A stretch of DNA of 64,000 bases from CAWJAP01 sp963834365 (GTDB lineage: Bacteria; Acidobacteriota; Vicinamibacteria; Vicinamibacterales; Vicinamibacteraceae), in contig CAWIBS010000024.1 in NCBI GenBank assembly GCA_963834365.1, positions 87,658 to 151,657 on the forward strand. Direction: 5' to 3'. Shown here piece after piece: positions 37,393-46,169 of this stretch. Under the pieces are notes generated by a model. The model searched no databases and was not told the origin of the DNA. It was given only the letters and a program-made list of their open reading frames with translations. Position numbers and translations under genes: made by a program. Positions within the stretch are counted from its first letter, which is position 1; each line of letters starts with the position of its first letter.

Positions 37393-39798
37393 TTGATCGC
37401 GCGCATGATGAGGCTTCCGATGAATCGCATACTTGTCGCAACCTGCCTTGCGTTTGCCGCGCCTGGTGCGTTGGCGGCGACGAAGCATTCCCGATCGCCC
37501 GAGCCCTCGCTGAATCTCGAGCTCGCTGCGCCCATCAAGACGTGGGACGAGGCCATCCCGCTCGGCAACGGCACGATGGGCGTGCTGCTTTGGGGCGAAG
37601 GGAATACGTTGCGACTCTCCCTCGACCGCGGTGATCTCTGGGACGAGCGCCCGTCGCCAGCTCACGTTGCCGTCAGGGATCGCTTCAACTGGGCCTCCAT
37701 GCAACGCATGGTCGCGGAGAACCGGATGGATGAATTCCACCGCGTCTTCGATTCGAACTACGACTACAACGGTCCGCCCACGAAACTCCCGGCGGGCCGC
37801 GTCGAGATGACGCTCGATCCATCTCAATCCGTTGAATCCTTCACGCTGGCTCTCGCCACCGCCGAAGGTCTGGCTCACTTCAAGGATGGCCGTCCGCTAC
37901 GCGCACTGGTCAATGCGGCGGCGGTGAAGGAACCGGTCGCTCTCGTCCGCATTCCGGGGCCGGCGCTGAGAGATCTGCGGCTCAAGACTCCCGAGTCCGT
38001 GAAGAAACTCGGCTATGCCGCGCCGCGCACGGGCGAGGCGGACGGCTTGCGTTGGTTCGAACAGGAGACCGCCGAGGGTTTCGCCTACGCCGTTTGTGCC
38101 GCGTGGAAGCGAGTTGGCAACGAAACACTACTTGCCGTCACCGTGGCCACGCGCGAGGAAGGGAAAAGTCCGCAGGCGGTCGCCCAACGCCGGGTCGAGC
38201 AGGCACTCGAGGCGGGTTACGACGCGGTGCTCGACGAGCATGCGAAATGGTGGGCGCAGTTCTGGGAACAGTCGCGCGTCGATATTCCCGAGGCGCACCT
38301 CCTCCAGCATTACTACCTCGTGCGCTATTTCTACGGCGCCGCCTCCCGCCGCCTCGCGCCGCCCATGCCGCTGCAGGGTGTGTGGACGGCTGACGCCGGC
38401 ACTCTGCCACCGTGGAAGGGCGACTACCACAACGACCTCAATACGCAGATGACCTATATGGGCTACCAGGGCGCGGGTCACCTCGACGAGGGCGCGGCCT
38501 TTCTCGACATGCTATGGGACTTGCTGCCGACCTTCCGCCAGTTTGCCAGGGACTTCTACGGCGCTCCAGGCGCGGCGGTCCCCGGCGTGATGAGCCTCAA
38601 AGGTCAGGCGCTCGGTGGCTGGGGGCAATACAGCCTGTCGCCGACGATGGGCGCCTGGAACGCCCACCTGTTCTATCTGCACTGGCGTTACACGGGTGAC
38701 GACCGGTTCCTCCGCACGCGCGCCTATCCGTGGTGTCGTGAGATTGGCGAAAGCCTGCTCTACCTGCTCGAGCCGGACACCAACCATGTCCTCAAACTGC
38801 CACTCTCCAGCTCGCCGGAAATCTTCGACAACACGCGCCGCGCGTTCCTGACGCCGAACAGCAACTACGACCTGATGTCGCTGAAGATGCTGTTCCTGGC
38901 GCTCGCCGAGATGGCTGCGGTCAGCGGTGACCGTGCGGAAGCCGATCGCTGGGCCGGTGCGGCGAAACAACTCGGCCCGTTCCACGCGCAGCCCGACGGC
39001 ACGTTGCTGCTCGACGAAACCACGCCGCTGCCCGGCAGCCATCGGCATTTGTCCAACCTCATGGCGCTGTATCCGTTCAATCTCATCACGCAGGAAGGCG
39101 GCGAAGCGGACCGGCGCATGATTGACGCGTCATTGAAGCAATGGGACGGGTTCGGCACGAGCGCGTGGTGTGGCTACAGCTTCTCGTGGATGGCTGCATT
39201 GCGGGCACGCGTGGGCGATGCCGAAGCCGCGCTTCGTCACCTCGACATCTACACGCGCGCCTTCACGTTGCGGAATGGTTTCCACGCGAACGGCGACCAG
39301 ACCAAGTCCGGTTACAGCAGCCTGACCTACCGCCCATTCACGCTGGAAGGCAACTTCCTCGCGATGGCCGCCGTGCACGAGATGCTGCTGCAAAGCTGGT
39401 CGCCGGTTGCTGAACAATTTCAGGGCGCCCGGTCATCACCAAACGAGGCGTCGCGCTCTGGCACCATCCGCATTTTCCCCGCGGCGCCGTGGCGGTGGCA
39501 CGATGCCGCGTTCGACGATCTTCGCGCCGAAGGAGGACACCGCGTCTCCGCTCGTCGCGAGAACAACGCGACGACGTGGTTTCGCATCGTCGCCGGCAGC
39601 ACCGGCACGCTCCGCATCCGCGACAACTTCGGCGGACGCGAGCCGCGGTGGGGTCGTCGCGGGGTGAAGCGGGTTGGCGAATACTTCGAGGTGGTGTTAC
39701 AACGCGGCCAGACGCTCGAAGCCACGCTGCCCAGGCCTGCCGAGGTTCCACCGCCGCCAGCCGATGTGGCGCAGCCGGTCAAGGTGGCGGGACGGTGA
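37393..39798 (+). CDS. Secreted glycoside hydrolase, GH95-like (alpha-L-fucosidase family)
   Basis: About 801 residues. AGGAGGAGG ends 5 nt before the TTG at 37393, which I take as the start; ATG 37405 or 37420 are alternatives that all keep the signal peptide (MNRILVATCLAFAAPGALAA). The N-terminal beta-sandwich has WDEAIPLGNGTMGVLLWGEG and LRLSLDRGDLWDERPSP. An alpha/alpha-barrel follows (NDLNTQMTYMGYQGAGHLDE, HLSNLMALYPFNLI, TLEGNFLAMAAVHEMLLQSW), with a C-terminal beta domain. The layout matches GH95, but the usual DGNFG motif reads EGNFL here, so specificity for fucose is uncertain. It acts outside the cytoplasm on plant, algal or microbial glycans. Confidence 0.7.
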   Translation: MIARMMRLPMNRILVATCLAFAAPGALAATKHSRSPEPSLNLELAAPIKTWDEAIPLGNGTMGVLLWGEGNTLRLSLDRGDLWDERPSPAHVAVRDRFNWASMQRMVAENRMDEFHRVFDSNYDYNGPPTKLPAGRVEMTLDPSQSVESFTLALATAEGLAHFKDGRPLRALVNAAAVKEPVALVRIPGPALRDLRLKTPESVKKLGYAAPRTGEADGLRWFEQETAEGFAYAVCAAWKRVGNETLLAVTVATREEGKSPQAVAQRRVEQALEAGYDAVLDEHAKWWAQFWEQSRVDIPEAHLLQHYYLVRYFYGAASRRLAPPMPLQGVWTADAGTLPPWKGDYHNDLNTQMTYMGYQGAGHLDEGAAFLDMLWDLLPTFRQFARDFYGAPGAAVPGVMSLKGQALGGWGQYSLSPTMGAWNAHLFYLHWRYTGDDRFLRTRAYPWCREIGESLLYLLEPDTNHVLKLPLSSSPEIFDNTRRAFLTPNSNYDLMSLKMLFLALAEMAAVSGDRAEADRWAGAAKQLGPFHAQPDGTLLLDETTPLPGSHRHLSNLMALYPFNLITQEGGEADRRMIDASLKQWDGFGTSAWCGYSFSWMAALRARVGDAEAALRHLDIYTRAFTLRNGFHANGDQTKSGYSSLTYRPFTLEGNFLAMAAVHEMLLQSWSPVAEQFQGARSSPNEASRSGTIRIFPAAPWRWHDAAFDDLRAEGGHRVSARRENNATTWFRIVAGSTGTLRIRDNFGGREPRWGRRGVKRVGEYFEVVLQRGQTLEATLPRPAEVPPPPADVAQPVKVAGR

Positions 39799-39866
39799 AT
39801 GAAGACTCGATGAGCGGTCATGCTCGTTGCGACTGAGCATCGCCCTCACGATCGATTCTGCCGGCG

Positions 39867-40541
39867 TCATGTCTGCCATAGTTCGACACGGAAACGGAGC
39901 GCGGTGGCCCTGAATCCCCGCCGTGCTGCCTGACGTGCGTCGTCCACGACGAGCAGACGCGTCGACCCCACGCGGCCGACTGCAGGCAAGTCGGTTCCAA
40001 TCCCTGCGCCGAGCGAACAGCCGCTGCTTCCGCCGCGGCCGGCAAGCTGGCCATCCACGAAAATTCTGATTTCCAGCCAGCTTCGGCCCGGTCCCCAGAG
40101 CCGCGCCGCCGTTGCATCGATGTGGACGTGATGCGCAGCGACCATGCACTCCGCATGAACGTGGCTGGGTGTGCCGGGGTCGAAGGACCGCGTGTCGTCC
40201 GTGAGAAGCGCCACCGAGGCGTCGTCAACGGCCAGCTCCCACACCAGATCGAGTGTCTGCGGGTTGTTTCGGCCGGCGGGTGCACGCCTGGCTTCGAGCA
40301 CACGCCGCATCGCCTCCGGTGGAATGCAATCGTGACGACGCGCTGGGTCAAATACGTCGACGTGACGCCAGGCAGGATCCAGCGGGCAGCTCGTGATCGA
40401 GTTCGCCCGGATGGGCGGGTCGCCTGGTTCTTCAGTCGGTTCATTGTCGCTGATAACTTTCTCGCAGGCCGCCGCCCACTGTTCGTCGGTGTGTTCGTCC
40501 GTCAGGTCAAGCCACTCGGGCACGTTGTCGTGGTCGGTCAC
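39867..40541 (-). CDS. Unknown protein, probably under riboswitch control
   Basis: A 224-residue protein I do not recognise. GTG 40541 is chosen because AGGAGG lies 8 nt upstream; an in-frame codon at 40574 would swallow that site. The first 45 residues are acidic (DHDNVPEWLDLTDEHTDEQW). A compact middle part (DPARRHDCIPPEAMRRVLEA, HVHAECMVAAHHVHIDATAA) has many histidines. The C-terminal half looks beta-rich (SWLEIRIFVDGQLAGRGGSS, LRFRVELWQT). No signal peptide or membrane helix is seen, so it is probably cytosolic. Its leader carries a SAM-I/IV-like aptamer and an RBS-sequestering hairpin, so the product is probably tied to S-adenosylmethionine, methionine or sulfur metabolism. That is inference. 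Confidence 0.68.
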   Translation of the reverse strand: MTDHDNVPEWLDLTDEHTDEQWAAACEKVISDNEPTEEPGDPPIRANSITSCPLDPAWRHVDVFDPARRHDCIPPEAMRRVLEARRAPAGRNNPQTLDLVWELAVDDASVALLTDDTRSFDPGTPSHVHAECMVAAHHVHIDATAARLWGPGRSWLEIRIFVDGQLAGRGGSSGCSLGAGIGTDLPAVGRVGSTRLLVVDDARQAARRGFRATALRFRVELWQT

Positions 40542-40575
40542 GGTGTCTTCCTCCTTGACTGAGGCTGAAGACACC
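40542..40575 (-). promoter_or_regulatory. RBS-sequestering hairpin (riboswitch expression platform)
   Basis: On the minus strand GGTGTCTTC and GAAGACACC (plus coordinates 40567-40575 and 40542-40550) form a perfect 9-bp stem directly before the GTG at 40541. The AGGAGG ribosome binding site (40550-40555) sits at the top of its 3' arm and loop. A CCTCC just upstream (40578-40582) can pair with the same site. Folding would hide the ribosome binding site, a typical translational switch. Confidence 0.65.
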
Positions 40576-40618
40576 TGGAGGCATGAACGTTCCGGACGCT
40601 TCGTTACCCGCGAGCCGG

Positions 40619-40709
40619 GTCACATCGCTACGGGCCGTAGCAGGGCACCTTGCGCGTCCGTCGCAGGTTGCCGGGACCGTCGGGATCTGACGGTCCGCTC
40701 CAGATGTCA
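40619..40709 (-). ncRNA. SAM-I/IV-like riboswitch aptamer
   Basis: In the leader of the unknown gene. P1: ACATC (plus 40703-40707) pairs with GATGT (40622-40626). P2: GGACCGTC-AGATCCC-GACGGTCC, perfect 8-bp arms. The S-box core follows: CGGCAACC, then CAAGGTGCC, closing P3 with the conserved AAGGTGC. P4 is GCTACG-GCC-CGTAGC. The kink-turn of classical SAM-I is missing and the junction after GGTGCC is shorter, so it resembles the SAM-IV or SAM-I/IV variant classes. Recognition is from motif order and pairing by eye, without a covariance search. Confidence 0.72.
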
Positions 40710-40855
40710 CTCCAAACGATACCGGCGCGAACGGCTTGGGGCAACGGCGAGGCGTGTCATGTTCTGCGGCGATGGACTTGCAGCACACCCTGCGAATTGC
40801 AACAGCACGACGCGAAGAGCGCTTCGGCGAGACCTCGGCCTCTCGCGCGGCGAGC

Positions 40856-41240
40856 TCAGTCCTGCGGCCGGTCGAAGTCAGGGTAACCGCCTTGCTCGAT
40901 CGACGGGCCGGGGAAGCCAATCGCCCGGCTGACGCGCGGGTCGCCGAGATACAGGGCCGAGACGTCCATCCGCAGCTGCTTGAAGAACGCGGGTGCGCGC
41001 TCGAGGAGGCCGTCGAGCACGTCCCGCAGCTGCTCTGGAGAGAGCTCGGCGATCCCGCGGCCGAACCTGTCCAACGCGAGAGCGCGAGCGGCCTCCAGCC
41101 CGGAGCGGTAGACCGGGCTCGCGGGAACGCGCTCCGCGAGCCAGAGATCCCGCGTCGACCATCGAGGCGCCGGCATCACGCCAGTCCCCGGGGATGATCG
41201 CGTTGGCCAGCGCGCTCAAGACCTGCGTCTCATCCGACAT
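40856..41240 (-). CDS. Gluconate 2-dehydrogenase subunit 3-like protein (one apparent frameshift near 41141)
   Basis: Corrected for one extra base near 41141, the gene encodes 127 residues (MSDETQVLSALANAIIPGDW, then DAGASMVDAGSL|LAERVP). Family traits are present: the N-terminal ALANAIIP, a central YRSGLEAARALALDRFGR, and the C-terminal DPRVSRAIGFPGPSIEQGGY and PDFDRP. This small subunit accompanies GMC-type dehydrogenases and is needed for their maturation or export. It starts 6 bp after the GMC gene, confirming the pair. The usual twin-arginine signal of the subunit is absent. Confidence 0.8.
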
Positions 41241-41246
41241 CGCCCC

Positions 41247-42788
41247 TCACAGCTCGCCGCGGCGGACGCGTTCCGAGATCGCGGCGGCCGCACGGCTCGC
41301 AATCGCCATCGCCGTGAGCGTCGGATTGACGCCCGCACCCGTGACGAACACGCTCGTATCGCACACGTAGAGATTCGCGATCTCGTGAGATCGGCAGTCG
41401 CGGTCGACGACGGACGATCGTGGATCGGTGCCCATGCGGCACGATCCCATCGCGTGCGCCGCGTAGTTCAGGCCGACGCGAACAGTACGAGCGCCCGATG
41501 CGGCCATCATCTCCTTCGCCTTGTCGCGCGCGGCGGCGGAGAGCGCCACGTCGTTCGCGCCCCACGCGTAGGTGAGCCGCGCCACCGGCAGGCCTCGCGC
41601 ATCGCGGACGTCGGAGTCGAGCGTGACCGCGTTGTCTTCGTTCGGCAGACCTTCCGCGTGGGCCCACCACGCCGCGGTGTGCGCGTAGTCGTGGAGGAAC
41701 TCCTTGAGCTCGGGCCCGATGAACGAGCCGCTCAGCGTCGCATACGTGACCGGCGTCGTCATGTAGGAGAGCAGCACGAACCCGCGGGCGTAGCCGCGGC
41801 GGGGGTCGGGCTGGTAGTAGTCCTGCACCATGACGTGGCCCATCTGCATGCCCTTGAACGCGTTGATGGGTGCGTCGAACGTGCCGAACACCTGCCACGT
41901 CGGATGGCTCATGAAGCGCCGGCCCACCCGTCCGCTCGAGTTCGCCAGGCCGTCTGGAAACGTGGCGTTCGCCGAGAGGAGCAGGAGGCGGGGCGTCTCG
42001 AGCGCGTGCGCGGCGAGGACGACGATCCGCGCCCGCACGCGGTGCTCGCGCCCGTCGGCGTCGAGGTAGCGCACGCCGGTCACGCGACCCGAGGCCGGGT
42101 CGTAGTCCACGTGGTGCACGAACGCGCCGCTGACGACGCGCGCACCACGCTGCTCGGCGCGCGGGAGATAGGTGTTGGCCGACGTGGCCTTCGCGCCGCT
42201 GGCGCAGCCGGATCCGCACCAGCCGCAGTAGCAGCACGCGGGCCGACCGCCGTAGCCGACCGAGTTGATCGCGACCGGCGGCGCAAACGGGTGCGCGCCG
42301 AGCGCGCGCGCGCCGCGCGCCAGCACCTGCGCGTGCCAGTTCATGCGATGCGGCGGCATCGGCAGCGTGTAGGGCTCCGGCGCGAAGGGGCCGCACTCGC
42401 CGGCGACGCCGAACTCGCGCTCGACGCGCTGGTAGTACGGACGCAGGTCGTCGTAGTCGAGCGGCCAGTCGTCGCCGACCCCTTCGGTCGAGTGCGTCTT
42501 GAAGTCCGCCGGATGAAAGCGCGGCATGACGCCCAGCCACGCCAGCGAGCCACCTCCGACCCCGACGCCTGTCTTCGGTGCGATCGGGCTGGCGCCGCCG
42601 GAGGTCCGCGGCTCGGACCACAGGATGCGAGCGGCGTTCTGCTCGCTGTTTGGCAGATCCCCTGCCCCGAATCGCGCGCCGGCTTCGAGGACGACGACCG
42701 AGGCGCCGCGCGACGAGAGCTCGGCCGCCACGACACTGCCGCACGGGCCGGCGCCCACGACGACCACGTCCGATGAGTCAGCGCTCAT
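41247..42788 (-). CDS. GMC-family FAD-dependent oxidoreductase (dehydrogenase catalytic subunit)
   Basis: An intact 513-residue flavoprotein. The dinucleotide-binding motif VVVGAGPCGSVVAAELSSRG starts at residue 9, followed by VLEAGARF and GVGGGSLAWLGVMPRFHPAD. A cysteine-rich segment, CCYCGWCGSGC, lies near residue 190 and may hold an iron-sulfur cluster as in FAD-dependent glucose dehydrogenases (inference). The C-terminal GMC region has HAMGSCRMGTDP with the likely active-site histidine and NLYVCDTSVFVTGAGVNPTL. It oxidises an alcohol or sugar and passes electrons onward. No cytochrome subunit gene is present here. Divergent from the TonB receptor at 42949, which could import its substrate. 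Confidence 0.9.
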   Translation of the reverse strand: MSADSSDVVVVGAGPCGSVVAAELSSRGASVVVLEAGARFGAGDLPNSEQNAARILWSEPRTSGGASPIAPKTGVGVGGGSLAWLGVMPRFHPADFKTHSTEGVGDDWPLDYDDLRPYYQRVEREFGVAGECGPFAPEPYTLPMPPHRMNWHAQVLARGARALGAHPFAPPVAINSVGYGGRPACCYCGWCGSGCASGAKATSANTYLPRAEQRGARVVSGAFVHHVDYDPASGRVTGVRYLDADGREHRVRARIVVLAAHALETPRLLLLSANATFPDGLANSSGRVGRRFMSHPTWQVFGTFDAPINAFKGMQMGHVMVQDYYQPDPRRGYARGFVLLSYMTTPVTYATLSGSFIGPELKEFLHDYAHTAAWWAHAEGLPNEDNAVTLDSDVRDARGLPVARLTYAWGANDVALSAAARDKAKEMMAASGARTVRVGLNYAAHAMGSCRMGTDPRSSVVDRDCRSHEIANLYVCDTSVFVTGAGVNPTLTAMAIASRAAAAISERVRRGEL

Positions 42789-42948
42789 GACACGCAGGAA
42801 TCAGAGCCGTCATGGGAATCTTGCACTGCGTCGCGCGTGCGGCGGATTGCTCACGCGCGCCGTCCGGTTCAGCTTCTGCGGCTCCGCCACGGGATATCAT
42901 GAGTCAAACCAATACCGAGCGGGCCACACTTACGAATGGGAGGCAGCC

Positions 42949-45900
42949 GTGCGTCACCCTTCTGCGATCCTGGCCGCGTTGTTGTGGACGGTTGCGCTGA
43001 GCGGTCCTGCCTCGGCGCAATCGGTGGACAGCGGCATCCTCGGCACCGTCCTCGATGCGACCGGGAGCTCGATCGCGGGATCGGAGATCACGATCACGCG
43101 TGTGTCGACCGGTGTCGTGCAGACGGTCGTGAGCGACCCCAGCGGCGTGTTCGAGGTCCGCTACCTGGTCCCCGGCGAATATACCGTGCAGGCCGCATTT
43201 TCCGGCTTTCGCGCCGAGCGCACGAACGTCACGCTCCGGGTCGGTCAGATCGCCCGCCTGAGCTTCGTGCTGCAAGTCGGCGGCGGGGAAGTGGTGGACG
43301 TCGAAGCTGAGGGACTCCTGCTCGAAACGCAGAGCGGCGTGACGGGCAACGTAGTCACCGCGGACACCCTCGTCAACGTGCCGCTGAGCGGCCGCAACTT
43401 CGTGACCCTCGGAAATCTGACGGCGGGCGTGGTCGCGGCGGGCGGGAACTTCCGGGCCAGCGGCGCCCGCAGCATGTACCAGCAGGTCAACTTCGATGGC
43501 GTGAGTGCGCTCAACAATCGGGGGAACAACCTGTTCATGTTCCCCTCGGTCGACGCCGTCGAGGAGTTCAAGGTCCAGTCGACCAACTACACGGCGGAGT
43601 ACGGCGGACACGCCGGCGCCAACGTGCAGCTGCAGATCAAGTCCGGCGGCAACGCCTTCCACGGCTCGGTGTTCGAGTACGCACGAAACGACGGCATGGA
43701 CGCGCGCAACTTCTTCTCGCCGGCGCCGAGCCCCAAGCCGCAGCTGGATCGGCACCAGTTCGGCGGCGTCGTCGGTGGACCGATCCGCCGCAGCCAGACC
43801 TTCTTCATGGGCTCGTATGAAGGCGTCCGGGAAACGCGGGAAACCGTCGCCCAGACCAACGTGCTGAGCGAGGCCATGAGGCGAGGCGACTTCTCCGAGG
43901 TGGCAGGGACGACGATCCGGGATCCGCTCACCGGGCTCGCCTTTCCGGGCAACATCATTCCCTCGGCTCGCCTGGATCCGCTGGCGGTCTCGATGGTCAA
44001 CCAGTACCAGCCGCTCCCCAATCAAACCGGCGCGAACAACTTCCGCGGCCTGACCCTCGCCGAGGATACGCAGAATCAGTACATCACCCGCGTCGACCAT
44101 GTACTGAGCGAGAAACAGAAGGTGTTCGGCCACTATTTCTATCAGAACCGCGACAACCCGACGACGCCGATCAATCCGGACTTTCCGGCGCCGCGCTTCT
44201 TCAACAATCACAGCCTGGCGGTGCAGCACGTGACCACCTGGAGCGCCACGGTCCTGAACGAGGTGCGCTTCGGCTACATGCGCGGCGATCTCAACCGCCT
44301 GAGCCCGCGGCGGACGACCGGGTTCTCCGTCGAAGAGGACCTCGGGATCCACGGCATGCTCGTCGGGGGACCCAACGGCCGCCCGCCGAACGAGAACGAG
44401 ATTGGATTCCCCACGATCAACATCCAGGGCTTCAACGGATTCGGGGACAACGTCGGCGGCGAAGGCGTGGACAAGAGCCAGACCTATCAGTTCGTGAACA
44501 ACCTGACGCTGATCCGCGGCCGGCACGCCCTGAAGATGGGCGCCGACATCCGCCGGCTGCTGGGGGATGCGACCAGCACCAACGCGCCGTTCGGCGCGCT
44601 CGATTTCACGCGTGACATCTCCGGTCACGCCGCGGCGGCCTTCATTCTGGGCTATCCGAGGACCGCGCGCACGCCCGAGGGGATTCCCATCGGCGGCATC
44701 CGCCAGTGGCGCACGGGCTTCTACGTGCAGGACGACTGGCGGGCGACGTCCCGGCTCACCGTGAACCTCGGGCTCCGGTACGACCACAACTTTGCGCCCA
44801 AGGACGTCAACGGGGTGAGCCGCACGCTGCGGTTCGACCTCGATCCGAGCGGCCCGGTTCTGTGGCCCGAGCCGGGCGAGGTCGTCGATCAGCTGTACAT
44901 CAACGAGCACCGCCACTGGGCGCCGCGTCTCGGCTTCGCGTATCGGCTGACCGAGAAGATGGTCGTCCGCGGCGGCTATGGCGTCTTCAACATGGCGCTG
45001 CATCTGGACAACATCAACACGCTGGGCACCAACCCGCCGACCGCGAGCGTTCAGGTCACCAACCCGACGCTCAATCCCATCGCCACCCTCGCGTTCCCGT
45101 TCCCGGCGGAGCTCGTGCCCGCCAACACGATCTTCAACGTCACGTCGGCGGAGGTCGATCGCAATCATCGCGACGGGTATTACCAGAACTGGAACGTGGC
45201 CTTCGGCTACGAGCTGTCACGTGCCGCCGCGTTCGAAGTGCGCTACGTCGGCTCCAAAGGCAACAACCTGGACACGAGCCTGACCAACTTCAACAGCCCG
45301 GACCCTGCTCCCGGCGCCGGCGCGGGGAGCCTCCAGGCGCGCCGTCCCTACCCTGCCTTCGGACGCATCCGCATGTGGGCGACCGACGGGGAAAGCGACT
45401 ACCAGTCGCTGCAGAGTGAGTTCAAGCACCGCGGGCCGTGGGGGGTGAATCTCACGGTCGCCTACACGCTCTCCGAGCTGAACGACAACCAGCAGGGCGG
45501 GCTGAACGCGTCTCGCGCGAGGCGCCAGAATCCCCGCAGCCTGGAAGGCGAGTACGCGGCCTCGGCCGACGACCAGCGGCACAGGCTCGTGGTCGCTTAC
45601 GTCTGGGACATCCCGTACGGATCGAGTCTCACCGGACTGTCGGGCGTCCTGCTGAAGGGATGGCAGTTGGGCGGTCTCGGGATCTTCAACTCCGGCTCCC
45701 CACTCTTCATCAACCAGGATGGCGATACGCTGAACGTCGATTCCGAGGAGATTCGCCCCAACCTGGTGTCCGGGCAGGATCCGACGCTGCCCGCTGACGA
45801 ACGGAGTCTGAGCCGCTGGTTCAACACGGCCGCGTTCACGCGCGCCACGCTCACCTACGGGACCTCCCCACGCAACCCCGTGGTCGGTCCCGGCCGCAAG

Positions 45901-46098
45901 GCCGTCGACCTGTCGGTGGCCAAATCGTTCGAAATCCAGGACGGGCGCCACATCCAGTTCAGGCTGGAAGCGTTCAATGCCTTCAACTGGGTCAACTGGG
46001 GGAACCCGAACGGGACGCTCGGCAACACCGCCTTCGGCATCATCAGCAGTGCCGCGGCCGCCCGGGAGCTGCAGCTGTCGCTCAAGTACACGTTCTGA
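42949..46098 (+). CDS. Oar-like TonB-dependent receptor
   Basis: An intact 1049-residue receptor. GTG 42949 has GGGAGG 5 nt upstream and a signal peptide (AILAALLWTVALSGPASAQS). The N-terminal regulatory-like Ig domain is ILGTVLDATGSSIAGSEITI and YLVPGEYTVQAAFSGFRAER. The plug has NVPLSGRNFVTLGNLTAGV, VEEFKVQSTNYTAEYGGHAG and ANVQLQIKSGGNAFHGSVFE. The barrel follows, ending in LQLSLKYTF with a terminal phenylalanine for outer-membrane insertion. Likely ligand: an organic polymer fragment, unknown. It has no frameshift, unlike the similar gene 71 bp downstream. It shares a divergent promoter region with the GMC dehydrogenase pair. Confidence 0.93.
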   Translation: MRHPSAILAALLWTVALSGPASAQSVDSGILGTVLDATGSSIAGSEITITRVSTGVVQTVVSDPSGVFEVRYLVPGEYTVQAAFSGFRAERTNVTLRVGQIARLSFVLQVGGGEVVDVEAEGLLLETQSGVTGNVVTADTLVNVPLSGRNFVTLGNLTAGVVAAGGNFRASGARSMYQQVNFDGVSALNNRGNNLFMFPSVDAVEEFKVQSTNYTAEYGGHAGANVQLQIKSGGNAFHGSVFEYARNDGMDARNFFSPAPSPKPQLDRHQFGGVVGGPIRRSQTFFMGSYEGVRETRETVAQTNVLSEAMRRGDFSEVAGTTIRDPLTGLAFPGNIIPSARLDPLAVSMVNQYQPLPNQTGANNFRGLTLAEDTQNQYITRVDHVLSEKQKVFGHYFYQNRDNPTTPINPDFPAPRFFNNHSLAVQHVTTWSATVLNEVRFGYMRGDLNRLSPRRTTGFSVEEDLGIHGMLVGGPNGRPPNENEIGFPTINIQGFNGFGDNVGGEGVDKSQTYQFVNNLTLIRGRHALKMGADIRRLLGDATSTNAPFGALDFTRDISGHAAAAFILGYPRTARTPEGIPIGGIRQWRTGFYVQDDWRATSRLTVNLGLRYDHNFAPKDVNGVSRTLRFDLDPSGPVLWPEPGEVVDQLYINEHRHWAPRLGFAYRLTEKMVVRGGYGVFNMALHLDNINTLGTNPPTASVQVTNPTLNPIATLAFPFPAELVPANTIFNVTSAEVDRNHRDGYYQNWNVAFGYELSRAAAFEVRYVGSKGNNLDTSLTNFNSPDPAPGAGAGSLQARRPYPAFGRIRMWATDGESDYQSLQSEFKHRGPWGVNLTVAYTLSELNDNQQGGLNASRARRQNPRSLEGEYAASADDQRHRLVVAYVWDIPYGSSLTGLSGVLLKGWQLGGLGIFNSGSPLFINQDGDTLNVDSEEIRPNLVSGQDPTLPADERSLSRWFNTAAFTRATLTYGTSPRNPVVGPGRKAVDLSVAKSFEIQDGRHIQFRLEAFNAFNWVNWGNPNGTLGNTAFGIISSAAAARELQLSLKYTF

Positions 46099-46169
46099 AA
46101 AGCACTCGCGCCCAGCTTGGAGCTTCCCACGCTCCTGATTTGTTTGTGGGCGCAGAGAGAGGGTGCCAG

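Noticed and set aside
42904..45168. 754-codon minus-strand frame opposite the intact TonB receptor
   Set aside because: Antisense shadow; the composition follows the receptor's codon periodicity.
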